Assembly (NCBI GenBank): GCA_036745275.1
Contig: DAIOGK010000020.1
Span: 1 to 64,000, forward strand
Source: JAIUNP01 sp020161975
GTDB taxonomy: Bacteria > Pseudomonadota > Alphaproteobacteria > Rhizobiales > Beijerinckiaceae
DNA: 64,000 bases
Direction of reading: 5' to 3'
Position 1 is the first letter of the stretch. The number at the start of each line of letters is the position of its first letter. Below are positions 17,571 to 25,712 of this stretch, one piece after another. The notes below the pieces were generated by a model. The model was not told the DNA's origin, made no database searches, and saw only the letters and a list, made by a program, of their open reading frames with translations. The position numbers and the translations under genes were made by a program.

Positions 17571-18107
17571 TTACCCACAGCAAGCCTTGGCAGATGAGGC
17601 CGGACCGCAACAGGGTTTGGACTCATTCGAGGTTTCAAGCCAGCGGTCGCGCGGCTTGCAACTCGCCGGGCGGGCGGATAGTTCTACCTGCACCGTGTCA
17701 TTGATGAGGGCGGGCGTGATGGCCCGAAAGAGCTGCATGGGACGGACGCTGTCGCTGACTTCAAAGGTCAGCTTTGCTGCCTGATCGAGAGCGACACGTT
17801 CGGAGACTTTTCGCACGATCGCGGCGAACTTGCCCGAAGGCATGTGCTGGCGATCATCGCCGTTGACATCCCAGAGCTGCACGAAAATCTCAGTCCAGGC
17901 CTCGGCGTTCGCACCGCAATCAAGAGCTGAGAACTGCCCAGCCTTCACTTCGGTCACATGATAGCCTGCTCGGATCAGGTTTCCACCGTAGACGAACACG
18001 AGAGGCTTCTCGCGATGATTGTCCAAATAGGTCAGCAGGTCTGCGAGGGTGAGTTCTGTGGCGATCCCTGCTTGGGGTGCATTTTGGGTGTTGTTCTGTT
18101 CGAGCAT
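17571..18107 (-). CDS. DUF6428 family protein, arsenic-locus associated
   Basis: A 178-residue cytoplasmic protein that I place in DUF6428, a family found next to arsR genes. The core has LADLLTYLDNHREKPLVFVYGG and GYHVTEVKAGQFSALDCG segments. Its C-terminus carries two CCG motifs (KPCCGPASSAKACCG), four cysteines that could bind arsenite or another soft metal; this is inference from composition. The gene is divergent from arsR, and both starts share the palindromic operator at 18122-18149, so it is probably induced together with the resistance genes. No biochemical role is established to my knowledge. Confidence 0.8.
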   Translation of the reverse strand: MLEQNNTQNAPQAGIATELTLADLLTYLDNHREKPLVFVYGGNLIRAGYHVTEVKAGQFSALDCGANAEAWTEIFVQLWDVNGDDRQHMPSGKFAAIVRKVSERVALDQAAKLTFEVSDSVRPMQLFRAITPALINDTVQVELSARPASCKPRDRWLETSNESKPCCGPASSAKACCG

Positions 18108-18121
18108 ATGGGCTACCTTTC

Positions 18122-18149
18122 ATTTCAATGATTCAAGGAATATTGAAAT
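18122..18149. promoter_or_regulatory. ArsR operator palindrome
   Basis: ATTTCAAT at 18122-18129 pairs with ATTGAAAT at 18142-18149, and inside them ATTC (18131-18134) pairs with GAAT (18138-18141). The right arm ends directly at the arsR start codon (18150), and the DUF6428 start is 15 bases away on the other side. ArsR-SmtB repressors bind such TTCAA...TTGAA palindromes, so one bound dimer would block both genes. Confidence 0.85.
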
Positions 18150-18500
18150 ATGGAAGAGCGTCAAGCCCTCACCGCATTCGGTGCGCTCTCGCAAGAAACA
18201 CGCCTGCGGTTGCTCAAACTGCTCGTCGTGGCGGGGCGAGGCGGCGTAGCAGCCGGAACTCTGGCCGAAAGACTTGAGGTATCGCCCTCCAATATCAGCT
18301 TTCACCTCAAGGAACTCGAACGTGCCGGCCTGATCGCCTCGCGCCGGGATTCACGCTCGATCATCTACTGTGCCTCTTTTGAAGCACTTGGTGCGCTGGT
18401 TCGCTTCCTGATGGAGGATTGTTGCGCGGGTCACCCTGAAATTTGCGGGGTGACAACCGGCGCTGATCCCTGCTGCCCGTCACCGTCTAAAGCATCCTAG
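18150..18500 (+). CDS. arsR: ArsR/SmtB family arsenic-responsive repressor
   Basis: A 116-residue winged-helix repressor. The HTH is seen as FGALSQETRLRLLKLLVVAG and VSPSNISFHLKELERAGLIASRRD. The C-terminus has several cysteines (DCCAGHPEIC, then DPCC), an As(III) site of the type found in C-terminally cysteine-rich ArsR proteins rather than the classical CVC in the DNA-binding helix. The start codon touches the operator, so any mRNA leader must be short or absent. It is the first gene of arsR-ACR3-arsC. Confidence 0.92.
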   Translation: MEERQALTAFGALSQETRLRLLKLLVVAGRGGVAAGTLAERLEVSPSNISFHLKELERAGLIASRRDSRSIIYCASFEALGALVRFLMEDCCAGHPEICGVTTGADPCCPSPSKAS

Positions 18501-18544
18501 GCAAGCAGCCATGACCAACCGCATCGCCTGGCGAAAGAACCTCC

Positions 18545-19603
18545 ATGTCGACATTTGAGCGTTATCTGACCTTGTGGGTAGCCCTGTGCATCGTCGTGGG
18601 CATCACACTGGGCCATTTCCTGCCGGGGCCTGTTCAGGCCATCGGCGCGATGGAAATCGCGCAGGTGAACCTTCCGGTTGCCCTGCTCGTCTGGTTGATG
18701 ATCATCCCCATGCTGGTGAAGATCGACTTCTCGGCGCTTTCGGGCGTCAAAGAGCATTGGCGCGGCATCGGCGTCACGTTGTTCATCAACTGGGCTGTGA
18801 AGCCATTCTCGATGGCCCTGCTCGGATGGATTTTCATCTCATGGCTGTTCCGTCCCTATATGCCGGCAGACCAAATCAATTCCTATATCGCTGGGCTGAT
18901 TCTGCTGGCGGCTGCGCCCTGCACGGCGATGGTGTTCGTCTGGTCAAACCTGTGCAAAGGCGAGCCGCACTTCACGCTCAGTCAGGTTGCCGTGAACGAC
19001 GTCATCATGGTGCTGGCCTTCGCGCCACTGGTCGGGCTGCTGCTTGGGCTTTCGGCGATCACCGTGCCGTGGAACACGCTGGTTCTTTCGGTCGTGCTCT
19101 ACATTGTCGTGCCGGTCATCATTGCGCAGGTCCTGCGCAAGCGGTTGCTGGCAACTGGCGGCGAGCCTGCACTTGCACGCTTCCTCGCCGTTCTCCAGCC
19201 CTTGTCACTTGTTGCGCTTCTGGCGACACTGGTGCTGCTTTTCGCATTTCAAGGTGGGCAGATTATTGCGCAGCCGCTGGTTATCGCGATGCTGGCTGTG
19301 CCCATCACCATTCAGGTCTATTTCAATTCAGGCCTTGCCTATCTGCTCAACCGCTGGACCGGCGAGGCGCATTGCGTGGCCGGTCCTTCGGCACTGATCG
19401 GCGCGAGCAACTTCTTCGAACTCGCGGTAGCTGCGGCGATCAGCCTCTTCGGCTTCCAGTCCGGCGCGGCATTGGCAACTGTGGTCGGCGTGCTGATCGA
19501 AGTGCCGGTCATGCTCTCGGTCGTCGCCATCGTGAATAGGTCAAAGGGCTGGTACGAGGCCGGAAGCGCGGTCAGATCCCGCATGGTTGAAGGAAAGCCC
19601 TGA
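18545..19603 (+). CDS. acr3: ACR3-type arsenite efflux permease
   Basis: A 352-residue inner-membrane As(III) exporter with ten predicted membrane segments. The family hallmark is the cysteine in AAPCTAMVFVWSNL near residue 125, plus NDVIMVLAFAPLV and the late SALIGASNFFELAVAAAISLFG segment. The length is normal. It follows arsR by 44 bases and its stop overlaps the arsC start (TGATG), so the operon exports the arsenite produced by ArsC. Confidence 0.95.
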   Translation: MSTFERYLTLWVALCIVVGITLGHFLPGPVQAIGAMEIAQVNLPVALLVWLMIIPMLVKIDFSALSGVKEHWRGIGVTLFINWAVKPFSMALLGWIFISWLFRPYMPADQINSYIAGLILLAAAPCTAMVFVWSNLCKGEPHFTLSQVAVNDVIMVLAFAPLVGLLLGLSAITVPWNTLVLSVVLYIVVPVIIAQVLRKRLLATGGEPALARFLAVLQPLSLVALLATLVLLFAFQGGQIIAQPLVIAMLAVPITIQVYFNSGLAYLLNRWTGEAHCVAGPSALIGASNFFELAVAAAISLFGFQSGAALATVVGVLIEVPVMLSVVAIVNRSKGWYEAGSAVRSRMVEGKP

Positions 19604-20028
19604 TGTTCCCGGTGGTCATCCATCACAATCCCGAATGCGGAACTTCCCGCAATGTTCTCGCCATCATCAAGGCGGCGGGGTACGAGCCGGAAGTCATCGA
19701 GTATCTCAAGTCGGGCTGGACGCGTCCACAGTTGGTGGCGCTCTTCGCCGCCGCGAACCTCACGCCGCGCGAGGCCTTGCGCGAGACAAAATCGCCAGCC
19801 GAAGAGCTTGGCTTGCTCAAGCCGAGCGTCAGCAACGAAGCCATCCTTGCTGCGATGCTTGAGCACCCTGTGCTCGTCAACCGCCCGATCGTCTGCACGC
19901 CAAAGGGCGTCAGGCTATGCCGCCCCAGCGAAGCAGTGCTTGACCTGCTCGACTGTCTGCCGTCGGGCCCACTCGCCAAGGAGGATGGCGCGCTCCTTAT
20001 CGACGAGCATGGGCGGCGCGTGGGATGA
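19603..20028 (+). CDS. arsC: Arsenate reductase, glutaredoxin-coupled
   Basis: A 141-residue ArsC of the glutaredoxin/glutathione-dependent class that reduces arsenate to arsenite. The active-site cysteine is in HNPECGTSRN (Cys12), and the conserved arginines occur in the RETKSPAEELGL and NRPIVCTPKGVRLCRP segments. The length matches the family. Its start overlaps the acr3 stop by one base. A short inverted repeat TATGGGGC (20038-20045) and GCCCCATA (20071-20078) follows the gene but lacks a T-run. Confidence 0.94.
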   Translation: MFPVVIHHNPECGTSRNVLAIIKAAGYEPEVIEYLKSGWTRPQLVALFAAANLTPREALRETKSPAEELGLLKPSVSNEAILAAMLEHPVLVNRPIVCTPKGVRLCRPSEAVLDLLDCLPSGPLAKEDGALLIDEHGRRVG

Positions 20029-20357
20029 TCGTGCATTATGGGGCTCTGATGACTCGAGCCGCATGTGAAGGCCCCATATCACCTGAAGCAACTGGCAAAT
20101 CACTCGTCTGCTTCAGGTCCGCCGCCGTGTACGCTTTGGCGGCAGAGCGCCGCCATTGCGGTCGTTCACGGTTTCATTTCAAAAGCCGGACATCGGACGT
20201 TCCGCTCGTTCGTCGAACGCTGTGCAGTTCGATATAATTCAACGGGGGTGGATCACTGAGCGATGAGACCTTAGTGCGAAGTCATTTCTTCGGTTTCATT
20301 TGGGCGACTATATACTTCACGAACCACATATCGCCTAAATTTTAGGCCGCGACCAAG
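20029..20357. other. Intergenic region after the ars locus
   Basis: About 330 bases between arsC and the end of the convergent GST gene. It contains repeat copy C and, near 20230-20340, a more AT-rich stretch. I see no gene and no T-rich terminator. Confidence 0.5.
20156..20200 (+). repeat. Dispersed repeat, copy C
   Basis: TTGCGGTCGTT at 20156-20166 and CCGGACATCGG starting at 20186 (offset 30 instead of 31), followed by ACGTTC. Same orientation as the other copies. It lies on the right side of the ars locus and pairs with copy B on the left. Confidence 0.6.
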
Positions 20358-20972
20358 TCAATACGATGCCTGCGCGAGAACAGTTGCTTTCATCGAAGAA
20401 CGTTCAGCAAAACGCTTATACCATTCGGCGATGCCAGGAGCGCGAGCGCGCCAGCCGGCTGTGTCGGCGAACCGCAGGTCGAGGTAGGAGAGCGCGCATG
20501 CCAGCGCGATCGAGCCGATGTCGACGCGCGCGCCGGGCGGATTGGCCTCGAAATAGGCGAGCGTTGTGAAAATCTTGTCCCACTGCCCGTTGAGCCAATC
20601 CTGCCAGCGCAGGTTTTCCGGGCGCATCACCGTTTCGTACCGAATCAGCAGCGCCGCCCCCAGAATGCCGTCCGCCATCGCCTGATCGACCTCGGCGCGC
20701 AGCCGCTCCGACGCGCCCTGCGGCCTGAGCCTGCCGCCGGCCATCTCGTCGAGGTAGGCACAGATGACGCGACTGTCGGCGATCATGACGCCCTCGTCAG
20801 TCAGCATCGTCGGCACCTGCCCCAGCGGATTATGCGCGATGATCGTCTGATCGCGCGCGACAGGCCCGGCCGCCGAAGGCAGCCGCTCGATGCGGTCGGC
20901 AAGGCCCGTCTCATGGGCGACGACCAGCGCCTTGCGCACATATGGCGAGGTCGGGGAATAGAACAGCTTCAT
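20358..20972 (-). CDS. Glutathione S-transferase family protein
   Basis: A 204-residue cytosolic GST with an N-terminal thioredoxin fold (MKLFYSPTSPYVRKALVVAHE), a conserved cis-Pro loop (NPLGQVPTML) and the ADSRVICAYLDE glutathione-binding segment, followed by an all-helical domain. It is the last gene of the Liv-type catabolic operon; its ATG overlaps the stop codon of the KstD-like flavoprotein by four bases. It may conjugate or isomerise a reactive intermediate of the pathway, which is inference from context. Confidence 0.9.
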   Translation of the reverse strand: MKLFYSPTSPYVRKALVVAHETGLADRIERLPSAAGPVARDQTIIAHNPLGQVPTMLTDEGVMIADSRVICAYLDEMAGGRLRPQGASERLRAEVDQAMADGILGAALLIRYETVMRPENLRWQDWLNGQWDKIFTTLAYFEANPPGARVDIGSIALACALSYLDLRFADTAGWRARAPGIAEWYKRFAERSSMKATVLAQASY

Positions 20973-22663
20973 CGAGCGGTCTCCGCGGTTGCCGCGAGCG
21001 CCTTGCCCGCGATGTAGCCAAAGGTCAGCGCCGGCCCGAGCGTGATGCCCGCCGAGGGATAGCTCCCGGCCATGATCGAATTCATGTCGTTGCCGGCGGC
21101 ATAGAGGCCGGGCACCGGCTGGCCGTCAGCGTCCAGCACCCGCGCCTGCGCATCCGTCACCAGCCCGAGCGCGGAGCCGATATCGCCAGGATAGACCCTG
21201 ACGGCGTAGAACGGCGCCGTCTCGATCGGGCCGAGGCAGGGGTTGGGCGTGCTGGCGGCATCGCCGAGGTAGCGGTTGTAGGCCGTGCCGCCCTTGCCAA
21301 AGAGCCTGTCCTGCCCGGTGCGCGCCGCCTCGTTCATCTGTGCGATGCTCAGGCCAAGCGCATCGGCAGGCATGTCGAGCTTGCCGGCAAGCGCCGCAAC
21401 CGTTGTCGCCTCGATCAGATACCCCGCCTCGATGTAGAACCTGAGCGATCCGACCGGCCGCACGAGGCCGAGGCCATAGCGCCGGATGAAGGCAGCATCG
21501 CAGATCAGGTAGGTCGGGATGGCCGCGACCTCGGCGTTGCGGCGATGCATCGCTTCGACAAAGTCATGGTAGGAATTGGCCTCGTTGACGAAGCGCTGGC
21601 CGCTTTGGTCGACCGCGATCAGGCCCGGCTTGGCACGATCGAGAATGAGGTGCGGAAAGCGGATCTCCTTGCCGCCCGTGCGCATCACGGAAACCGGCGC
21701 CCAGAAGGCGTTGCCGATGTTGTCCTCGCCCATGTGCCCGCCCGCCGCCAGGCCGAGGCGGATGCCGTCGCCGGCGTTCGCGCTTGGCGCCATGGAATAA
21801 TGCTGGTCGGCATGCGGGATATACGTGGCCCTGAGGGTCGCATCGGCCGGAAACCCGCCCGCCGCCAGCACGACGCCCCGCCGCGCGCCGATCCGTTTCG
21901 CTCCCCCCGCCGTCTCGACAGTGACGCCGCGCACAGCGCCGCCTTCGACCACGAGCGTGGCGACCACATGGTTCTCGCGCACATCGATGCCGCGATGCAG
22001 CGCCGATTTGAACAGGCGCGCGGCCAGCGCATTGCCCATCAAAAGCCGCGTGCCGCGCGCATGGCGCATGCGGTCGCGCGCGTAACGGGCAATTAGCCGC
22101 ACCGCGCCGACAGCATCCTTTGCCGATTTGCGGGCGCCGAGCAGCGTATAGATATCCTTGCGGTTGACCATCATGCCGCCGAACACGAGAAATTCATCGA
22201 GCGGCGCGCGCAGGCGCCGGAAATCCGCTCCCAGTTCGCGGCCGTCGAATTCAACCGGGTCGAGCGTGCGCCCGCCCGGCGCCGCGCCGGGAAGCTCGGG
22301 GTGATAGTCGGGCGAGACGGCGCGCGGCGCGAGACGAAGCGCGGTGTGCGCTTCGAGAAAGCGGATCATCTCCGGCCCGGCGTCGAGAAAGGCCTCGATC
22401 AGGTCGGGCTTGAGATGGTTGCCAAGCATCGCGCCGAGATAGGCGAGAACATCCGCGCGCTTTTCGCTCATGCCGACGGCGCGAAGGTGGGGATGGTCGG
22501 GCACCCAGACCGCGCCGCCCGATATTGCTGTCGAACCGCCGACGACATCCGCCTTTTCGAGCACGACGACGCTTGCGCCGTGGATGTTCGCCGTCAGCGC
22601 CGCTGCAAGTCCTGCGGCGCCTGAGCCGACCACCACCACATCGAAGGTTTCGTCGAACGCCAT
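20969..22663 (-). CDS. FAD-dependent oxidoreductase, KstD/fumarate reductase-like
   Basis: A flavoprotein of the fumarate reductase/3-ketosteroid delta-1-dehydrogenase superfamily that introduces or removes a C=C bond next to a carbonyl. The start at 22663 is chosen because MAFDETFDVVVVGSGAAGLAAA begins the FAD Rossmann motif there; the frame is open 15 codons further. Later family marks are GGSTAISGGAVWVP, VVLAAGGFPAD and the C-terminal GLYAAGNDMNSIMAGSYPSAGITLGPAL. There is no signal peptide or haem motif, so it is cytoplasmic. It lies four bases after an SDR and overlaps the GST gene. The substrate is probably a cyclic ketone or enoate, not necessarily a steroid. Confidence 0.88.
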   Translation of the reverse strand: MAFDETFDVVVVGSGAAGLAAALTANIHGASVVVLEKADVVGGSTAISGGAVWVPDHPHLRAVGMSEKRADVLAYLGAMLGNHLKPDLIEAFLDAGPEMIRFLEAHTALRLAPRAVSPDYHPELPGAAPGGRTLDPVEFDGRELGADFRRLRAPLDEFLVFGGMMVNRKDIYTLLGARKSAKDAVGAVRLIARYARDRMRHARGTRLLMGNALAARLFKSALHRGIDVRENHVVATLVVEGGAVRGVTVETAGGAKRIGARRGVVLAAGGFPADATLRATYIPHADQHYSMAPSANAGDGIRLGLAAGGHMGEDNIGNAFWAPVSVMRTGGKEIRFPHLILDRAKPGLIAVDQSGQRFVNEANSYHDFVEAMHRRNAEVAAIPTYLICDAAFIRRYGLGLVRPVGSLRFYIEAGYLIEATTVAALAGKLDMPADALGLSIAQMNEAARTGQDRLFGKGGTAYNRYLGDAASTPNPCLGPIETAPFYAVRVYPGDIGSALGLVTDAQARVLDADGQPVPGLYAAGNDMNSIMAGSYPSAGITLGPALTFGYIAGKALAATAETAR

Positions 22664-22667
22664 CGGC

Positions 22668-23405
22668 TCAGATCCCGAGCCCGCCGCCGAGCGTCTTGCC
22701 GCCGTCAACGAATAGAACCTGCCCGGTAATGAAATCCATCTTGGGATCGGCGAGGAAGGAGACGGCGTTCGCGATATCCTGCGGCCGTCCCGCCTTGCCC
22801 GTCGGTTGCAGCGCCAGCTGCGCCGCCATCCGCTCCGGCGTTAGCGCCTGCAGCAGCGGCGTATCGATCAGCCCCGGCGCGATGGCGTTGACGAGGATGC
22901 CCCTGCCCGCAAGCTCCATGGCCATGGCCCGCGTGAAGCCGACCACGGCGGCCTTCGAGGCGACGTAATGGGCATGGTTGCGCGCGCCGAGAAAGGCCCG
23001 CGAGGCAATGTTGACGATCTTGCCGCCGGCAGGCATGCGGCGCGCCACCGCCTGGCTCAGCGCGAACAGCCCCACCATGTTGACGTCGTACATCTGCCGG
23101 AAATCCTCGGCCGACAGGTCGAAGAAGGCCCGCTCGTTGAAAATGCCGGCGTTGTTGACGAGCGCCGCCACCGGGCGCTCGCCGTCCACGAAAGCGGCGA
23201 CCCGCCCGGTATCGAGCAGGTCCAGCGCAGCCGCGCGCGCGGATCCCCCCGCCTGCCGAATGCCCTCCGCCGCCTGTTCCGCTGCTTCGGCGGCGCGGTC
23301 GAGAACGATGACCTCGAATTCGTCGCACGCAAGACGCGATGCGATCTCGCGACCGATGCCGCGCGCGGCGCCGGTTACGATGGCGAGGGGAAGCTGCTCG
23401 GACAT
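22668..23405 (-). CDS. Short-chain dehydrogenase/reductase (SDR)
   Basis: A 245-residue classical SDR. The ATG at 23405 starts MSEQLPLAIVTGAARGIG; the frame is open 100 codons further upstream but that part is antisense to the next SDR gene. The cofactor motif TGAARGIG, the NNAGIF strand and YVASK are intact, and the C-terminus is a glycine-rich GKTLGGGLGI. It is two bases after the neighbouring SDR and four bases before the flavoprotein. Probably one oxidation step in the same pathway. Confidence 0.88.
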   Translation of the reverse strand: MSEQLPLAIVTGAARGIGREIASRLACDEFEVIVLDRAAEAAEQAAEGIRQAGGSARAAALDLLDTGRVAAFVDGERPVAALVNNAGIFNERAFFDLSAEDFRQMYDVNMVGLFALSQAVARRMPAGGKIVNIASRAFLGARNHAHYVASKAAVVGFTRAMAMELAGRGILVNAIAPGLIDTPLLQALTPERMAAQLALQPTGKAGRPQDIANAVSFLADPKMDFITGQVLFVDGGKTLGGGLGI

Positions 23406-23407
23406 GG

Positions 23408-24235
23408 TCAATCCAGTTGGTTGCGGATGGCTCTGGAGGCGAAATCGGCGCCATGCCGGTGGGTGAGGAAGCCGGCTGTCAGTCCGCCGTCGACCTCGAG
23501 TATGGCGCCGTTGACGTAGGCGGCGTCGTCGGAGAGAAGAAACGCGATCACCGCCGCGATCTCCTCCGGTCGCGCAAGACGGCCCTGCGGCGTCCGGTCG
23601 AGCATCACCGTCTCGAGAAAGCCGGCCGGTATGCCGTCGCGGATCATCGGCGTATCGACGCCGTTCGGCGCGACGGCGTTGACGCGCACGCCCCGCCCGC
23701 CCCATTCGACGGCCAGCGTCTTGGTCAGCCCGACCAGCCCGAATTTCGATGCGGCGTAATTGGCCCGGCCCGGCTGCCCGCCCTTGGCGGTGATCGAGGC
23801 GAGGGTGACGATCGCGCCCTTGCCGCGCTCCAGCAGCACGCGCCCAACCGCCCGGCAGGTGTAGAAGACGCCGGTCAGATTAATGCTCAGCACACGTTCG
23901 AACGTCTCGTCGTCCATGTCTTCGGCCCGCCCGGCGCGCGCCACGCCGGCGCAGGGGACCGCCCCGGCGAGCCCGCCGAATGTCGCGTTCGCCTCGGCGA
24001 CGAACGCATCGGTGGCGGTGCTGTCGCGCGTATCGAAACGCCCGGTCACAACGCTGGCGCCCCGCCCGCGCAGATCGGCCGCGAGCGTCTCGAGCGCGTC
24101 GGCCTCGATGTCGGCCAGCGCGAGCCGCGCGCCCTCCGCTGCAAGCCGCCGCGCCACCGCAGCGCCGATGCCGCGCGCGGCGCCGGTGACCACATAGGCC
24201 CGGCCGTCAAACCGCGGCTGTGTCTCGCCTGCCAT
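23408..24235 (-). CDS. Short-chain dehydrogenase/reductase (SDR)
   Basis: A 275-residue classical SDR. VTGAARGIG near residue 16, PCAGVA where most members have NNAG, and YAASK as the catalytic pair. The C-terminus runs past the usual DGGLTAGFLT by about 20 residues (SRAIRNQLD). The ATG at 24235 is preferred; a GTG at 24244 overlaps the LivF stop as GTGA and is possible. It belongs to the block LivF-SDR-SDR-flavoprotein-GST. Confidence 0.87.
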   Translation of the reverse strand: MAGETQPRFDGRAYVVTGAARGIGAAVARRLAAEGARLALADIEADALETLAADLRGRGASVVTGRFDTRDSTATDAFVAEANATFGGLAGAVPCAGVARAGRAEDMDDETFERVLSINLTGVFYTCRAVGRVLLERGKGAIVTLASITAKGGQPGRANYAASKFGLVGLTKTLAVEWGGRGVRVNAVAPNGVDTPMIRDGIPAGFLETVMLDRTPQGRLARPEEIAAVIAFLLSDDAAYVNGAILEVDGGLTAGFLTHRHGADFASRAIRNQLD

Positions 24236-24240
24236 TCGTT

Positions 24241-24951
24241 TCACCCGATATACGAACGGCGCACCGATTCGTCGGTGCGCAGCGCGTCCGATGCGCCTTC
24301 GATGGCGACCTCGCCGTTTTCCAGAATGTAGGCGTAGCTGGAGGCCTGCAGCGCGATCGAGGCATTCTGTTCAACGAGCAGGATCGACAGGCCTTCCCGG
24401 TTCAGCCGCCGGATGATCGCGAAGATTTTCTCGACGAGCAGCGGCGAGAGCCCGAGCGATGGCTCGTCCAGCAGCAGCAGGCGCGGCCGCGCCATCAGCG
24501 CGCGGGCGATCGCCAGCATCTGCTGTTCGCCGCCCGACAGGGTGCCGGCCTTCTGGCCGAAGCGCTCCTTCAGGATGGGGAAGTAATCGAACATGCGTTC
24601 GATGTCGTCGCGAACGCCTTTCGAATCGGAGCGAATGTGCGCCCCCATCTCCAGGTTTTCGGCCACGCTCATCTCGCGGAACACCTCGCGCCCTTCCGGC
24701 ACCTGCGAAATGCCGGCGCGGACGATCGCATGCGAGGAGGCGCCCTGAATGGGCCGGCCCTCGAAGGCGATCGCGCCATGCGTGGTGGAGACCAGCCGCG
24801 AAATCGTATTCAGCGTCGTGGTCTTGCCGGCGCCGTTGGCGCCCAGCAGCGCGATGACGCTGCCTTCCGGCACCTTCAGCGAGATGTCGTTGATCGCCTG
24901 GATGCGGCCATAGCTGGCGCTGACGCCGGCGAGGGATAGGATGTCAGCCAT
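24241..24951 (-). CDS. Branched-chain amino acid type ABC ATPase, LivF-like
   Basis: A 236-residue ATPase with Walker A GANGAGKTT, the signature LSGGEQQMLAIARALM and Walker B LLLDEPSLGLSP. This is the LivF member of a Liv-type importer. It overlaps the LivG-like gene by eight bases. In catabolic operons such importers often take aromatic or alicyclic acids rather than amino acids, which fits the SDR and flavoprotein neighbours. Confidence 0.93.
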   Translation of the reverse strand: MADILSLAGVSASYGRIQAINDISLKVPEGSVIALLGANGAGKTTTLNTISRLVSTTHGAIAFEGRPIQGASSHAIVRAGISQVPEGREVFREMSVAENLEMGAHIRSDSKGVRDDIERMFDYFPILKERFGQKAGTLSGGEQQMLAIARALMARPRLLLLDEPSLGLSPLLVEKIFAIIRRLNREGLSILLVEQNASIALQASSYAYILENGEVAIEGASDALRTDESVRRSYIG

Positions 24952-25711
24952 GCAGCGCGACCTCCTTGCCGAGATAGGCCTCGATCACGGTGGGATCGGC
25001 CTTGACCGCCGCCGGCAGCCCCTCGGCGATCTTGGTGCCGAAGTTGAGCACGGTGACCTGATCGGAAATCGACATCACCAGAGCCATCACATGCTCGACG
25101 ATCAGGATCGTCAGGCCCTTGGTGCGGACGAGATCGGTCAGCAGCCGGTCGAGCGCGGCGATCTCGCGGTTGCGCAGACCCGCCGCCGGTTCGTCCAGCA
25201 GCAGAAGCTTGGGCCGGATGGCGAGCGCCCGCGCCAATTCAAGCAGCTTCTGGTGGCCGAAATCGAGATTGCGCGCCTTGGTGTCGCGATAGCCGATCAG
25301 ATCGGTGCTTTCGAGAATGACGTGCAGCTCGTCCATCACGGCGGGCGGGCGTGCGGAAAGCTTTTCGCGCAGCGAGCCGCCGCAGTGCACATGCGCCCCG
25401 ATCAGCATGTTTTCAAGCACCGTCAGCTCGTTGAACAATTCGAGGTTCTGGAAGGTGCGGGCGATGCCCAGCCCCGCCAAGGCCGAAGCCGGCAGATGCG
25501 TGATGTCCTGCCCGTCGAAGACGATCCGCCCGGCGTTGGGGCGATAGAGCCGCGAGACGCAGTTGAACGTCGTCGATTTGCCTGCGCCGTTCGGGCCGAT
25601 CAGCGCATGGATGGCGCCGCGCTCGACATGCAGCGTGAAGTCCTTGACCGCCACCAGCCCGCCGAAGGCGATGGTGAGGTTCTCGACCGAGAGAAGTGGA
25701 GCGGTCGTCAT
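24944..25711 (-). CDS. Branched-chain amino acid type ABC ATPase, LivG-like
   Basis: A 255-residue ATPase with Walker A GPNGAGKST, the QDITHLPASALAGLGIARTFQNLELF segment typical of LivG and Walker B LLLDEPAAGL. The signature is degenerate (FGHQKLLELARAL), as is usual in LivG. The start at 25711 (MTTAPLLSVENLTIAFGG) is chosen over an upstream frame extension, which would overlap the permease gene. Confidence 0.93.
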   Translation of the reverse strand: MTTAPLLSVENLTIAFGGLVAVKDFTLHVERGAIHALIGPNGAGKSTTFNCVSRLYRPNAGRIVFDGQDITHLPASALAGLGIARTFQNLELFNELTVLENMLIGAHVHCGGSLREKLSARPPAVMDELHVILESTDLIGYRDTKARNLDFGHQKLLELARALAIRPKLLLLDEPAAGLRNREIAALDRLLTDLVRTKGLTILIVEHVMALVMSISDQVTVLNFGTKIAEGLPAAVKADPTVIEAYLGKEVALHG

Positions 25712-25712
25712 G

